Shown: positions 43,824 through 52,487 of the stretch, piece after piece
Layout: every line of letters starts with the position of its first letter
How positions within the stretch are numbered: the first letter of the stretch is position 1
Origin: Arthrobacter cavernae
GTDB lineage: Bacteria; Actinomycetota; Actinomycetes; Actinomycetales; Micrococcaceae
Reading direction: 5' to 3'
DNA: 64,000 nt
Assembly: GCF_017368795.1 (NCBI RefSeq)
Contig: NZ_JAFNLL010000010.1
Location: 1-64,000 of the forward strand
Made by a program: the position numbers and the translations under genes
The notes under the pieces: generated by a model
Database searches by the model: none
The model's input: only the letters and a program-made list of their open reading frames with translations
Told to the model about the DNA's origin: nothing

Positions 43824-44450
43824 TCAGCTGGTACGGCGTGGGCCGTCTATTCCTAGCGCTGCGGCGTCCTCCCAGGTGTCCACGTCGTCGGTGGATCCGG
43901 AGGGAACGGGCACGGGCAGCAGCTCAAGCCTAGCAAGCAGCCCGAACACGGAGGCGTTTACCAGCCCACCGCTGTCATGGGCTGCCGCGACTTCCCGTTC
44001 CAGGGCCGCCGTGCTGTATAGGCCCAGCAGCGGCTGCCTGCGGCCATCGGCCGAGATTGCCATGGCGCCTTCCGCTCCGGGGCTGCCCTCGAGCTCGCGG
44101 ATGAGCACGGCCACGGCATCCCGGGCGTGCGGCATGTCGCAGGCCAGGACGAGGGTCCAGGGCGCCGTTTCCGCTGCGCTTCCCGGTGCGGCCGGGCGCC
44201 CTGCCAGGGCCGCGAGACCGGCAGCGATCGCTGCGGCGGGACCCGCGAAGGGCGGATCCTCCCGGGCCGTGAGGGTGCCGGGCCGGAGGCCCTGCTGGGG
44301 CGGACCCACGACGACGGCGGCCCTGGCCCCGCGCGCGGCCTGCAGGGCGCGCTCAAGCAAAGTGGCGCCGTCGTACTCCAGCCCGGACTTGGGCACGCCG
44401 CCGAGGCGGCTGGACCTGCCACCCGCCAGGATCACTGCATCGAACTCCAT
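43824..44450 (-). CDS. mobA: Molybdenum cofactor guanylyltransferase-like protein
   Basis: Adds a nucleotide to molybdopterin to give the dinucleotide form used by formate dehydrogenases. The 208-residue protein has the NTP-transferase motif ILAGGRSSRLGGVPK at the N-terminus and the metal-binding CDMPHARD in the middle. The C-terminal D-D-VDTWED is typical of the MobA group. Heads the minus-strand Moco genes (mobA, DUF6457, moeA), which run on toward fdhF and fdhD. It is the sole such gene in the window. Confidence 0.9.
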   Translation of the reverse strand: MEFDAVILAGGRSSRLGGVPKSGLEYDGATLLERALQAARGARAAVVVGPPQQGLRPGTLTAREDPPFAGPAAAIAAGLAALAGRPAAPGSAAETAPWTLVLACDMPHARDAVAVLIRELEGSPGAEGAMAISADGRRQPLLGLYSTAALEREVAAAHDSGGLVNASVFGLLARLELLPVPVPSGSTDDVDTWEDAAALGIDGPRRTS

Positions 44451-44493
44451 CCGACCAGACTACCGGGACGGACGTGGCGGAGCAGGAGCCGGC

Positions 44494-44994
44494 TCAGGCC
44501 GCGGATTCCGGCAGCAGGAACGGGTCCCATGCCGGCGCAGGTTTCTCTAGTTCCTTGATCTGCCAGCTGGTTCCGGACGGAACCGAGGGGGTGAACCGCA
44601 GCTTCCAACCCATTTCGGCCAGGGTCTGGTCGCTCTTGGCGTTGTTGCACCGCAGGCACGCAGCAACCAGGTTTTCCCAGGAATCGGCGCCGCCCCTGGA
44701 TTTGGGGTGGACGTGGTCAATGGTGTGGGCTGCTTTGCCGCAGTAGGCGCAGCGGTGGCCGTCGCGGCGGAGGACCCCGCGCCGGCTCACGGCAGTGACC
44801 CTGTTGTAGCGTGGCCGGATGTAGCGGTTGAGGAGGATCACGGACGGGCGCCCGAGGATCTCCTGTGGCCCGACGACAGGCTCGTCGCCTTCGGCCACCA
44901 CGCTAGCTTTTCCAGTCAGCACAAGGACCAGCGCCCGGCGGAAAGTCACTACCGCCAGCGGTTCATATCCAGCATTCAGAACGAGTGTGCGCAT
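44494..44994 (-). CDS. HNH endonuclease family protein
   Basis: A 166-residue protein, common in actinobacteria as a single-copy chromosomal gene. The HNH domain is complete: CAYCGKAAHTIDHVHPKSRGG, DSWENLVAACLRCNNAKSDQ, with two zinc-type CxxC pairs. It opens MRTLVLNAGYEPLAVVTFRR, the usual start; ATG at 44994 has AGAGG 7 bases away, better placed than ATG at 45000. It may be a nickase or structure-specific nuclease; no mobile-element context is seen. 42 bases separate it from mobA. Confidence 0.88.
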   Translation of the reverse strand: MRTLVLNAGYEPLAVVTFRRALVLVLTGKASVVAEGDEPVVGPQEILGRPSVILLNRYIRPRYNRVTAVSRRGVLRRDGHRCAYCGKAAHTIDHVHPKSRGGADSWENLVAACLRCNNAKSDQTLAEMGWKLRFTPSVPSGTSWQIKELEKPAPAWDPFLLPESAA

Positions 44995-45220
44995 GCACAT
45001 ACCTCTTCACGGCCGCACCCGTCAGGGGCACGAGGGCCGGCTGCCCTCGGCATGGCCGGGCTGTGGATCGACACCACAAGAGTAAACGCCAGATTGCCTG
45101 ATCACCGAATTTCAGGGCCGCCTCCGGGCCGGTGTCGGCCAAAGTTCATGCGCCGGCCATGTGCGTCGGAGCCGTTCGTTGCCTGGCGTGCGGACTCCTC
45201 GGGGTGCTGCGGGTTAAAGC

Positions 45221-45257
45221 GGAACACCCCGCCGGCCGGTGGCCTGCGGGGTGTTCC
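45221..45257 (-). terminator. Terminator of the cell-wall hydrolase genes
   Basis: Arms GGAACACCCCGC (45221-45232) and GCGGGGTGTTCC (45246-45257) are exact reverse complements around a 13-base loop, 14 bases past the stop of the gene at 45271. On the minus strand it is followed by GCTTTAA. The rest of 44995-45220 shows no gene and must hold the HNH promoter. Confidence 0.75.
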
Positions 45258-45270
45258 TTGGAGATCCTGC

Positions 45271-46029
45271 TTAGTTGACGCGGATGAAGACGGGGCCGGA
45301 GCCCACGTTCACGCTGAACAGCGCGGTGGTGCCGCCGTTCCAGCCACCGTGCACGGCCATGCCGTTGCCGACGTAGACGGCGATGTGGGCTCTGCCCATG
45401 CCGCCGTTCTGGTAGTAAGCGAGGTCGCCCGGCTGTGCCTCAGCGGCGCTGACGGTGCGACCGAGGGACAGGTAGCCTGCCGGCCAGTCGTGGAAGTTGA
45501 TGCCAACGGCCGCGAGGGAGTTGGTGACCAGCATGGTGCAGTCCTGCGCCACACCGAGCTGGGCGTAGGCTGCGGCAGCGATCGCTGCGCCCTTGCCACT
45601 GGCGGAGGCAGCGGGGGCAGCCTGGGCCGTGCGCTGGACTGTGACATTCGCGCCTGCAGCGACATTGGCGCCTGCCGCCGGGGCGGCCTCGGGTTCCGGA
45701 GCTGCCTCGACTGGTGCGGGAGCCTCGACGGCGGTGACCACGGGACGCTCGTAGGAGATGGCAACCTTGGAGTCGGCGGCGATGCTCGCCTGGACCACGG
45801 ACTGGACGTCCAGGCTGGTGGTGGACGTCGATTCGCGCTGGACGTTGGCTTCGGCGGCGTTGGCCGCGACGCCGCTGGTCAGGACCAGGCCCGAAGCAGC
45901 AGCGATGATGGCGGCCTGGCGACCGACGCCGCCGGCGTTGTCACCGATGGCCTTGGCAATGACGGCCAGGGAGCTGGTCTTGGGCGCCTCGGCGCGGTGA
46001 CGCGCAGTGGTGTTCGCACGAGTGGTCAT
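45271..46029 (-). CDS. Secreted NlpC/P60-like hydrolase, atypical
   Basis: Probable peptidoglycan hydrolase of 252 residues. A long N-region ends in a hydrophobic export segment (about residues 36-58, VGRQAAIIAAASGLVLTSGVAANA), followed by an Ala/Pro-rich wall-spanning stretch and an NlpC-like domain (about 145-250). The catalytic set seems to be Cys164 (AQDCTMLVTNSL), His215 (RAHIAVYVG) and His227. The usual D-C-S-G-F is D-C-T-M-L, a less common variant. It shares its N-terminal layout with the gene at 46824 and follows it after 99 bases, so both probably come from the riboswitch-controlled transcript. Confidence 0.85.
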   Translation of the reverse strand: MTTRANTTARHRAEAPKTSSLAVIAKAIGDNAGGVGRQAAIIAAASGLVLTSGVAANAAEANVQRESTSTTSLDVQSVVQASIAADSKVAISYERPVVTAVEAPAPVEAAPEPEAAPAAGANVAAGANVTVQRTAQAAPAASASGKGAAIAAAAYAQLGVAQDCTMLVTNSLAAVGINFHDWPAGYLSLGRTVSAAEAQPGDLAYYQNGGMGRAHIAVYVGNGMAVHGGWNGGTTALFSVNVGSGPVFIRVN

Positions 46030-46128
46030 GAGTTTCTCTCTTTCGTCTTCCGCAGCGGGCAAACAGCATGCGGCATGTGGGCGCGTCACCATCTTGGGGG
46101 CATGCTGACGCGCCCCGAACGGAATTCC

Positions 46129-46824
46129 TTAGCGGAGGGTGTAGAACGAGGACGTGCCCGTGGAGGCCACGGAGTGCAGGAGGGTGCCCTGCCCGGGGTT
46201 CAGGGCGCTGACCATCATGCCGTTGCCGACGTAAATGCCCACGTGGGCGCCGCCGTTCTGCATGACGAGGTCGCCGGGGGCCGGAGTGGCCGTGGGCGTC
46301 ATGGCCGTCCAGGCGTTGACGCGGGGGATGCTGATGCCTGCCTGCGCGTAGACCCACTGGGTGAAACCGGAGCAGTCCCAGCCGTTGGGGGTGCTGCCGC
46401 CCCAGACGTACGGGCGGCCAATGCCGGTGTAGGCGATCCCTGCAAGGCCGGAACCTGCGGCGCTTGCGGCGCCTTCGGCGGAGGTGGAGGACTTTGCCGA
46501 CACTGCCGTGGCCGTGGGTGCAGCAGGTTCAACGACCTTGGGGGCTGCCTCGGTGGCCACGACGGGGCGCTCAAAGGAAACGGTGGCCGTGGACGCCGCG
46601 GTGACAACCAGCTGCGTGCTGCCGGCTTCAGCGGTGGCGACGTCGAACTCGGCTGCCTGGGCGGACACTCCCGCACTCAGCAGGAGACCGGAAGCCGCTG
46701 CGATGACGGCCGCCTGGCGGCCAACGGTGCCAGCATTGGAGGAAACAGCCTTGGAAATGTTGCTCAACGGGTTCGTACGAACCGTTTCGGCGCGATGGCG
46801 CGCCAGGGTGTTGCGTGAAGACAC
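46129..46824 (-). CDS. Secreted NlpC/P60 peptidoglycan hydrolase
   Basis: Cell-wall hydrolase of 231 residues that cleaves stem peptides. Export segment at about residues 36-58, low-complexity linker to about 125, then the NlpC/P60 domain: YTGIGRPYVWGGSTPNGWDCSGF with the nucleophile Cys151, and GGAHVGIYVGNG with His194. Start is GTG at 46824, eight bases after GGAGAGG; the frame is open further upstream, but that part is the c-di-AMP riboswitch and not protein. Related proteins act in division and resuscitation of actinobacteria. Control by the riboswitch at 46843 links it to turgor or potassium signalling. Confidence 0.9.
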   Translation of the reverse strand: MSSRNTLARHRAETVRTNPLSNISKAVSSNAGTVGRQAAVIAAASGLLLSAGVSAQAAEFDVATAEAGSTQLVVTAASTATVSFERPVVATEAAPKVVEPAAPTATAVSAKSSTSAEGAASAAGSGLAGIAYTGIGRPYVWGGSTPNGWDCSGFTQWVYAQAGISIPRVNAWTAMTPTATPAPGDLVMQNGGAHVGIYVGNGMMVSALNPGQGTLLHSVASTGTSSFYTLR

Positions 46825-46842
46825 GAAGGTAGCCTCTCCCAA

Positions 46843-46970
46843 TGCCTGCGAGGTGAGCTGTCGGATTCGGATGGGAGTCACCCGGCCGCGCGGCTTCCTT
46901 GGAAGCTTTGCGACTTAACCCCAAGGCCTTCTTTCAAAGGCCAAAAAATGGTTCCCCCGCCTCTGCCAGA
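46843..46970 (-). ncRNA. c-di-AMP riboswitch (ydaO/yuaA type)
   Basis: Minus-strand RNA carrying the conserved blocks of the class: CAGAGGCGGGGGAACC at the 5' side, CCTTGGGGTTAAG in the middle and CCGAATCCGACAGCTCACCT followed by CGCAGGC at the 3' side, then the ribosome site GGGAGAGG. It lies 18 bases before the NlpC/P60 start. c-di-AMP binding in this class usually turns off wall-hydrolase genes. Confidence 0.9.
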
Positions 46971-47135
46971 CGATTTTTGCGAACGGATCTTGAGTGGTGG
47001 CAGAGCTAGGCAATCCACCCAAGTGGACCGGCTCCCTAAAAAGCCGATGTGCTTTAGACGGTACAACAGTTGGAGCTGAATGTCACATTCAGATCACGGA
47101 GCATAACTTGCATCCGAGAGGCAACAATCAAATCG

Positions 47136-47963
47136 CTACAGCCAGCCCATGGGATCGACGACTTCGCCATTCGCCTGGACCTCGAAGTGGAGGTGGCAGC
47201 CGGTGGAGGCACCGGTGGTGCCGCTGAGGGCGACGACGTCGCCGCGACCGACGGTCTGGCCCATCTGGACGGTGAAGGAGGAAAGGTGGTTGTACGTGGT
47301 CTCCAGGCCGTTGCCATGGTCCACTACCACCCGGTTGCCGCCGCCATAGGGGTGCCAGCCGACAAAGGTGACCTTGCCCGCCGCGGCTGCATTGACCTGG
47401 GTGCCGCACTGGGCCACGAAGTCCTGGCCACGGTGGAAGTCGCCGGCGCCGCCGGTGAGGGGGCTGATGCGGTAACCATAGGGCGAAGCGGTGGCCAGCG
47501 AGCCCAGGGGGCTGCCGAGGGTGCCCTGCGAGGAGGCGCGCTGAACGGAAGCTGCGGACTGTGCGCTGAGAAGCTGCTTGAGCTTGCCATCGGGGTCCGC
47601 CTTGGTGGCGACCGCCGCACGGCTGAAGTCGATCTTTGCCGTTTCCGCAGCGGAAACAGCGGGCTGGCTACCCACGGACATCGCAGATACTGTCTGGCCC
47701 GATTCGGAGGTGGCCATCACGGGGCTGGTGCCGGGCAAGGCCACGGTGAGGGCAAGTCCGGTGGCGGCAAGGGCAACGCCGGCTTTCTGTCCTACGCCAC
47801 TGGCTGCCGCGAAGTCGGCCACCTGGCGTAGCGCGCTCTTGCGGCGGCGCACCTCGCGGTGCGTTTCGCGGGGGCGGTCCTTCGCCGATGCAACGCCGGC
47901 GGTGCGCACCTCAGCAACGGGATCCGACGAACGGCGCCGGCCCCTGACGTTTTGCGTGCTCAA
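47136..47963 (-). CDS. Secreted M23 family peptidoglycan endopeptidase
   Basis: LytM/lysostaphin-type zinc metallopeptidase of 275 residues. A basic N-region and one hydrophobic segment (about residues 57-79) serve export or anchoring. The catalytic domain is in the C-terminal 110 residues: GDFHRGQDFVAQ carries the first zinc ligands, and GCHLHFEVQANG the HxH motif. GYRISPLTGG precedes it as in RipA-neighbour M23 proteins. Start is TTG at 47963, with AGAGG 7 bases upstream; upstream codons in the same frame are riboswitch. It begins its own transcript with the riboswitch at 47981. Confidence 0.9.
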   Translation of the reverse strand: MSTQNVRGRRRSSDPVAEVRTAGVASAKDRPRETHREVRRRKSALRQVADFAAASGVGQKAGVALAATGLALTVALPGTSPVMATSESGQTVSAMSVGSQPAVSAAETAKIDFSRAAVATKADPDGKLKQLLSAQSAASVQRASSQGTLGSPLGSLATASPYGYRISPLTGGAGDFHRGQDFVAQCGTQVNAAAAGKVTFVGWHPYGGGNRVVVDHGNGLETTYNHLSSFTVQMGQTVGRGDVVALSGTTGASTGCHLHFEVQANGEVVDPMGWL

Positions 47964-47980
47964 AGTGTTTCCTCTCTGGA

Positions 47981-48170
47981 TAGCCTGCGAAGTTAGCTGT
48001 CGGATTCGGGTCAGAGAGTTCAAAGACCCGGTCCGCACGAAGGACCCAGGGCACAGAGGTATCCCCGGAGGGACCTTCGTTGGTGGGCACTTCTGCTGCG
48101 GACTTCACCCCAAGGCTGCTTCTTTAGACAGCCGCTTGTGGTTCCCCCGCCTCTGCCAGTAGTGGGTGAC
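47981..48170 (-). ncRNA. c-di-AMP riboswitch (ydaO/yuaA type)
   Basis: Minus strand. Conserved blocks: CAGAGGCGGGGGAACC near 48155-48140, CCTTGGGGTGAAGTCC near 48115-48100, and CCGAATCCGACAGCTAAC near 48007-47991 followed by CGCAGGC. A longer variable arm than in the copy at 46843 lies between the last two blocks. It ends 17 bases before the M23 gene. The region 48171-48423 upstream holds the promoter and no gene. Confidence 0.92.
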
Positions 48171-48423
48171 ACACCTGATCCGCTGGCAGAGCTCGGCTCC
48201 AGATCAGGTAACGCTTTGGTATCGGCGCTAGTAGTCAACTATAGGTGATTAAGGAGCGCGGTAATAAATTCGTTATCTTCCGGCAGGCCCTTTCCAGGGC
48301 ACGGGCCATAGCATCCTTCGGGCAAAACCGCAGGTCACATGGCTTCGGCGCACACGTTGGACGCCCTGCAAGAGATGCATCACAGTTGCGGAGGTGAGGC
48401 GTCAGAGGCCGCCCTGGCCGCGC

Positions 48424-50555
<2,132 letters not shown>

Positions 50556-50577
50556 CGCTCTGCGCGGGCTTCCGCGG

Positions 50578-50883
50578 TCAGGGCTGGTCGGCGTCGTCCG
50601 GGTGCGAATCCCGGGCGGCGCCGTCGTCGTTAACGCAGGAGACCGAACGCCCCGCGTCCATGCCGAACTCGGTGCCCACCATGGCCGCGATGAACAGCAC
50701 GAAGTTCAGGCCGAAGGCCAAGAGCAGGCCACGAAGCCCAGGGTGTTGATCAGGAAGACCGACCCGGCCCCACGGCCACCGTCAGGGCACCGGAGAGCAC
50801 CAGAATGCCCAGGCCGGTGCTCAGACCATGGCACCGAACCAGATGCGGTAGTTGAGGATCCGGAGAGAGACGAAGGTGGACAT
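50578..50883 (-). pseudogene. Decayed membrane-protein gene with three frameshifts
   Basis: Starts with ATG at 50883 behind AAGGGG. The translation MSTFVSLRILNYRIWFGAMV stops, and the sequence goes on in other frames as STGLGILVLSGALTVAVG, then GSVFLINTLGFVA, then LLLAFGLNFVLFIAAMVGTE to a TGA at 50578. Three single-base shifts in 300 bases are needed to join them. The pieces give about 103 residues with three hydrophobic stretches; NYRIWF and VFLINTLGF recall MFS transporters of the DHA3 kind with a large internal loss, though a small intact ancestor is equally possible. Three sequencing errors in one spot are less likely but possible. Confidence 0.65.
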
Positions 50884-50927
50884 CAGGCGTCCCCTTCGGC
50901 TGGCTCACTCCGTATGCCCATCAACTG

Positions 50928-51614
50928 TTATTCAGCACCGGCTTCGTCGTCGTCATCCTCATCGTCGAAGTCGTCGTCTTCGTCCTCGGAGTCTTCGTCG
51001 TCGTCGGGCAGGGCGTCATCCGCTGCGTCCGACGCATCGTCGTCCGCCGCGTCCTCGGCCGCCTCTTCCGCATGCTCCCCTGCAGCTTCCCCGGCCAGTT
51101 CCTCCACCGGTTCTTCGACCACGGGGGTCTCGTCTTCCGGGCGGACCCGCTTGGCCCACGGAATCCATTCCGGGGCCAGGATGGAGTCCTCGGAGGGCAG
51201 CAGGCCCAGCTCGCTGACAGTGACAACCTTGGAGCGCGAATTGCGCGTCACCACGGCGTACCACTGCCAGCCGAGGTAGCCGCTGAGCCGCGACTCGAAG
51301 AGGTGGGTCACCACGCGGTCGCCCTCGGACTTGGCGGCAAGGTGCGCGCCGATCTCACCCGGCCCGGCAATGGTGGCCACTGCTTCGCGGGCGACATCGA
51401 CGGCGGACGCCAGGAAGGCGTCCGGCTTGCCGGTGCGCCACACCGGAACCCCGGCGCGCGGTTTGCCTGCACCGGACTTCTCGGCACCGGCCCTGCCGCT
51501 GCCGGCCTTCCGCGCAGAGCCGGCCCCGGCGTCAGGAGCCTGTGCTGCTGCGGCGGGGGCAGTTGCTGCGGAGGCTGCGTCTGCCGGGGTGCTCTCTGCG
51601 GATTCCGAAGTCAT
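50928..51614 (-). CDS. DUF3027 family protein
   Basis: A 228-residue actinobacterial protein of unknown function. The conserved core is in the middle (about residues 58-160: VWRTGKPDAFLASAVDVARE, then FESRLSGYLGWQWYAVVTRN and APEWIPWAKRVRPED). It is flanked by an Ala/Gly-rich N-terminal stretch and a very acidic C-terminal tail of about 55 residues, nearly all Asp, Glu and Ala. The position between serC and a cold-shock gene is kept in many actinobacteria, including Mycobacterium. The ATG at 51614 follows the cold-shock gene by 8 bases. Confidence 0.9.
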   Translation of the reverse strand: MTSESAESTPADAASAATAPAAAAQAPDAGAGSARKAGSGRAGAEKSGAGKPRAGVPVWRTGKPDAFLASAVDVAREAVATIAGPGEIGAHLAAKSEGDRVVTHLFESRLSGYLGWQWYAVVTRNSRSKVVTVSELGLLPSEDSILAPEWIPWAKRVRPEDETPVVEEPVEELAGEAAGEHAEEAAEDAADDDASDAADDALPDDDEDSEDEDDDFDDEDDDDEAGAE

Positions 51615-51622
51615 GGGCAGGC

Positions 51623-52006
51623 CTAAGCGTCCAGCTCGTCGGCAACCTTGCGCAGTGCCATCGCAATGGCCTTGCCCTTGTTGCCTTCGGGGTACTTGCC
51701 GGCGGACAGCGATCCGGAGAGGTTGTCCAGGACGGTGACGAGGTCCTGCACCATGGGGGCCAGGTCCTTGGCGTTCACGCGCTTGGCCTTGGCAACGGAC
51801 GGCGTCTTCTCCAGGACCCGGACACCCAGGGCCTGTGCTCCGCGGCGGCTATCAGCCACGCCGAACTCCACGCGGGTGCCGGCCTTGAGTTCCGTCACTC
51901 CTGCGGGCAGAGACGTCTTGGGCAGGAAAACCTCCTGGCCATCCTCGGCTGCGAGGAATCCGAAGCCCTTGTCCTTGTCATACCACTTGACCTTGCCGGT
52001 AGGCAC
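51623..52006 (-). CDS. Cold-shock domain protein
   Basis: RNA chaperone of 127 residues, longer than the usual 67-residue Csp. The cold-shock domain is at residues 1-66: MPTGKVKWYDKDKGFGFLAA with RNP1 KGFGFL, and EVFLPKTSLPAG with RNP2. A helical C-terminal part of about 60 residues (VQDLVTVLDNLSGSLSAGKY, KAIAMALRKVADELDA) follows, as in the actinobacterial CspB-type. The GTG at 52006 has AAGAAGG 8 bases upstream and is where homology starts; upstream in-frame codons lack support. Overlaps no gene; DUF3027 follows on. Confidence 0.92.
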   Translation of the reverse strand: MPTGKVKWYDKDKGFGFLAAEDGQEVFLPKTSLPAGVTELKAGTRVEFGVADSRRGAQALGVRVLEKTPSVAKAKRVNAKDLAPMVQDLVTVLDNLSGSLSAGKYPEGNKGKAIAMALRKVADELDA

Positions 52007-52221
52007 GTAATCAACCTTCTTCGTTCTTGCTTTGGAGACACGTCGGGCCGCCACCGCATCCGCAGGGTAGTGCGGGTACAAGGGTGGCAGCTCGGTCCGT
52101 GTTGGTCTGTTCCTTCAAGGTTATCCTGCCTTGCCCCGTAATCCCGCTTTGCGGCGCGGATACAGGGGTGCGGGCATGCGGCGGCGGACACCGGCGGGCC
52201 GCGGCTGTTAGCGTTTGAGGC

Positions 52222-52437
52222 ATGACATCCACCGGCTACCGCCGCCCCCTCATGATCGTTGCCGCCGCCGTCGCGGTGTTGTCGCTGGCGGCTGTTGCCG
52301 CCGTCATGGCGATTGCCTTCGGTGGCGGAGCGGCCCCGGTCTGGGTGACGTCCACTGCCCTGTACGGGCTGCCGCTCGCGTTCACCCTGATGATCGTGCT
52401 GCTCCTGGACGATGTGCGACGCCGGCGCCGACAATAA
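52222..52437 (+). CDS. Small two-helix membrane protein
   Basis: A 71-residue protein with two hydrophobic helices (about residues 10-34 and 42-61) and a strongly basic C-terminus DDVRRRRRQ, so both ends lie in the cytoplasm. No family recognised; similar small proteins are found at this place beside cold-shock and XPB genes in Arthrobacter, I believe. TAGCGT lies 7 bases before the ATG with no ribosome site, typical of a leaderless promoter. The cold-shock gene is divergent. Confidence 0.7.
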   Translation: MTSTGYRRPLMIVAAAVAVLSLAAVAAVMAIAFGGGAAPVWVTSTALYGLPLAFTLMIVLLLDDVRRRRRQ

Positions 52438-52487
52438 GGTCAGCCTGACACGGGCTCAGGGCGCCGGGTGGCGGTAACGTTGGAGTG

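Noticed and set aside
48171-48423. Small gene between the M23 riboswitch and ideR
   Set aside because: No frame with a credible ribosome site and coding pattern; best read as promoter and leader.
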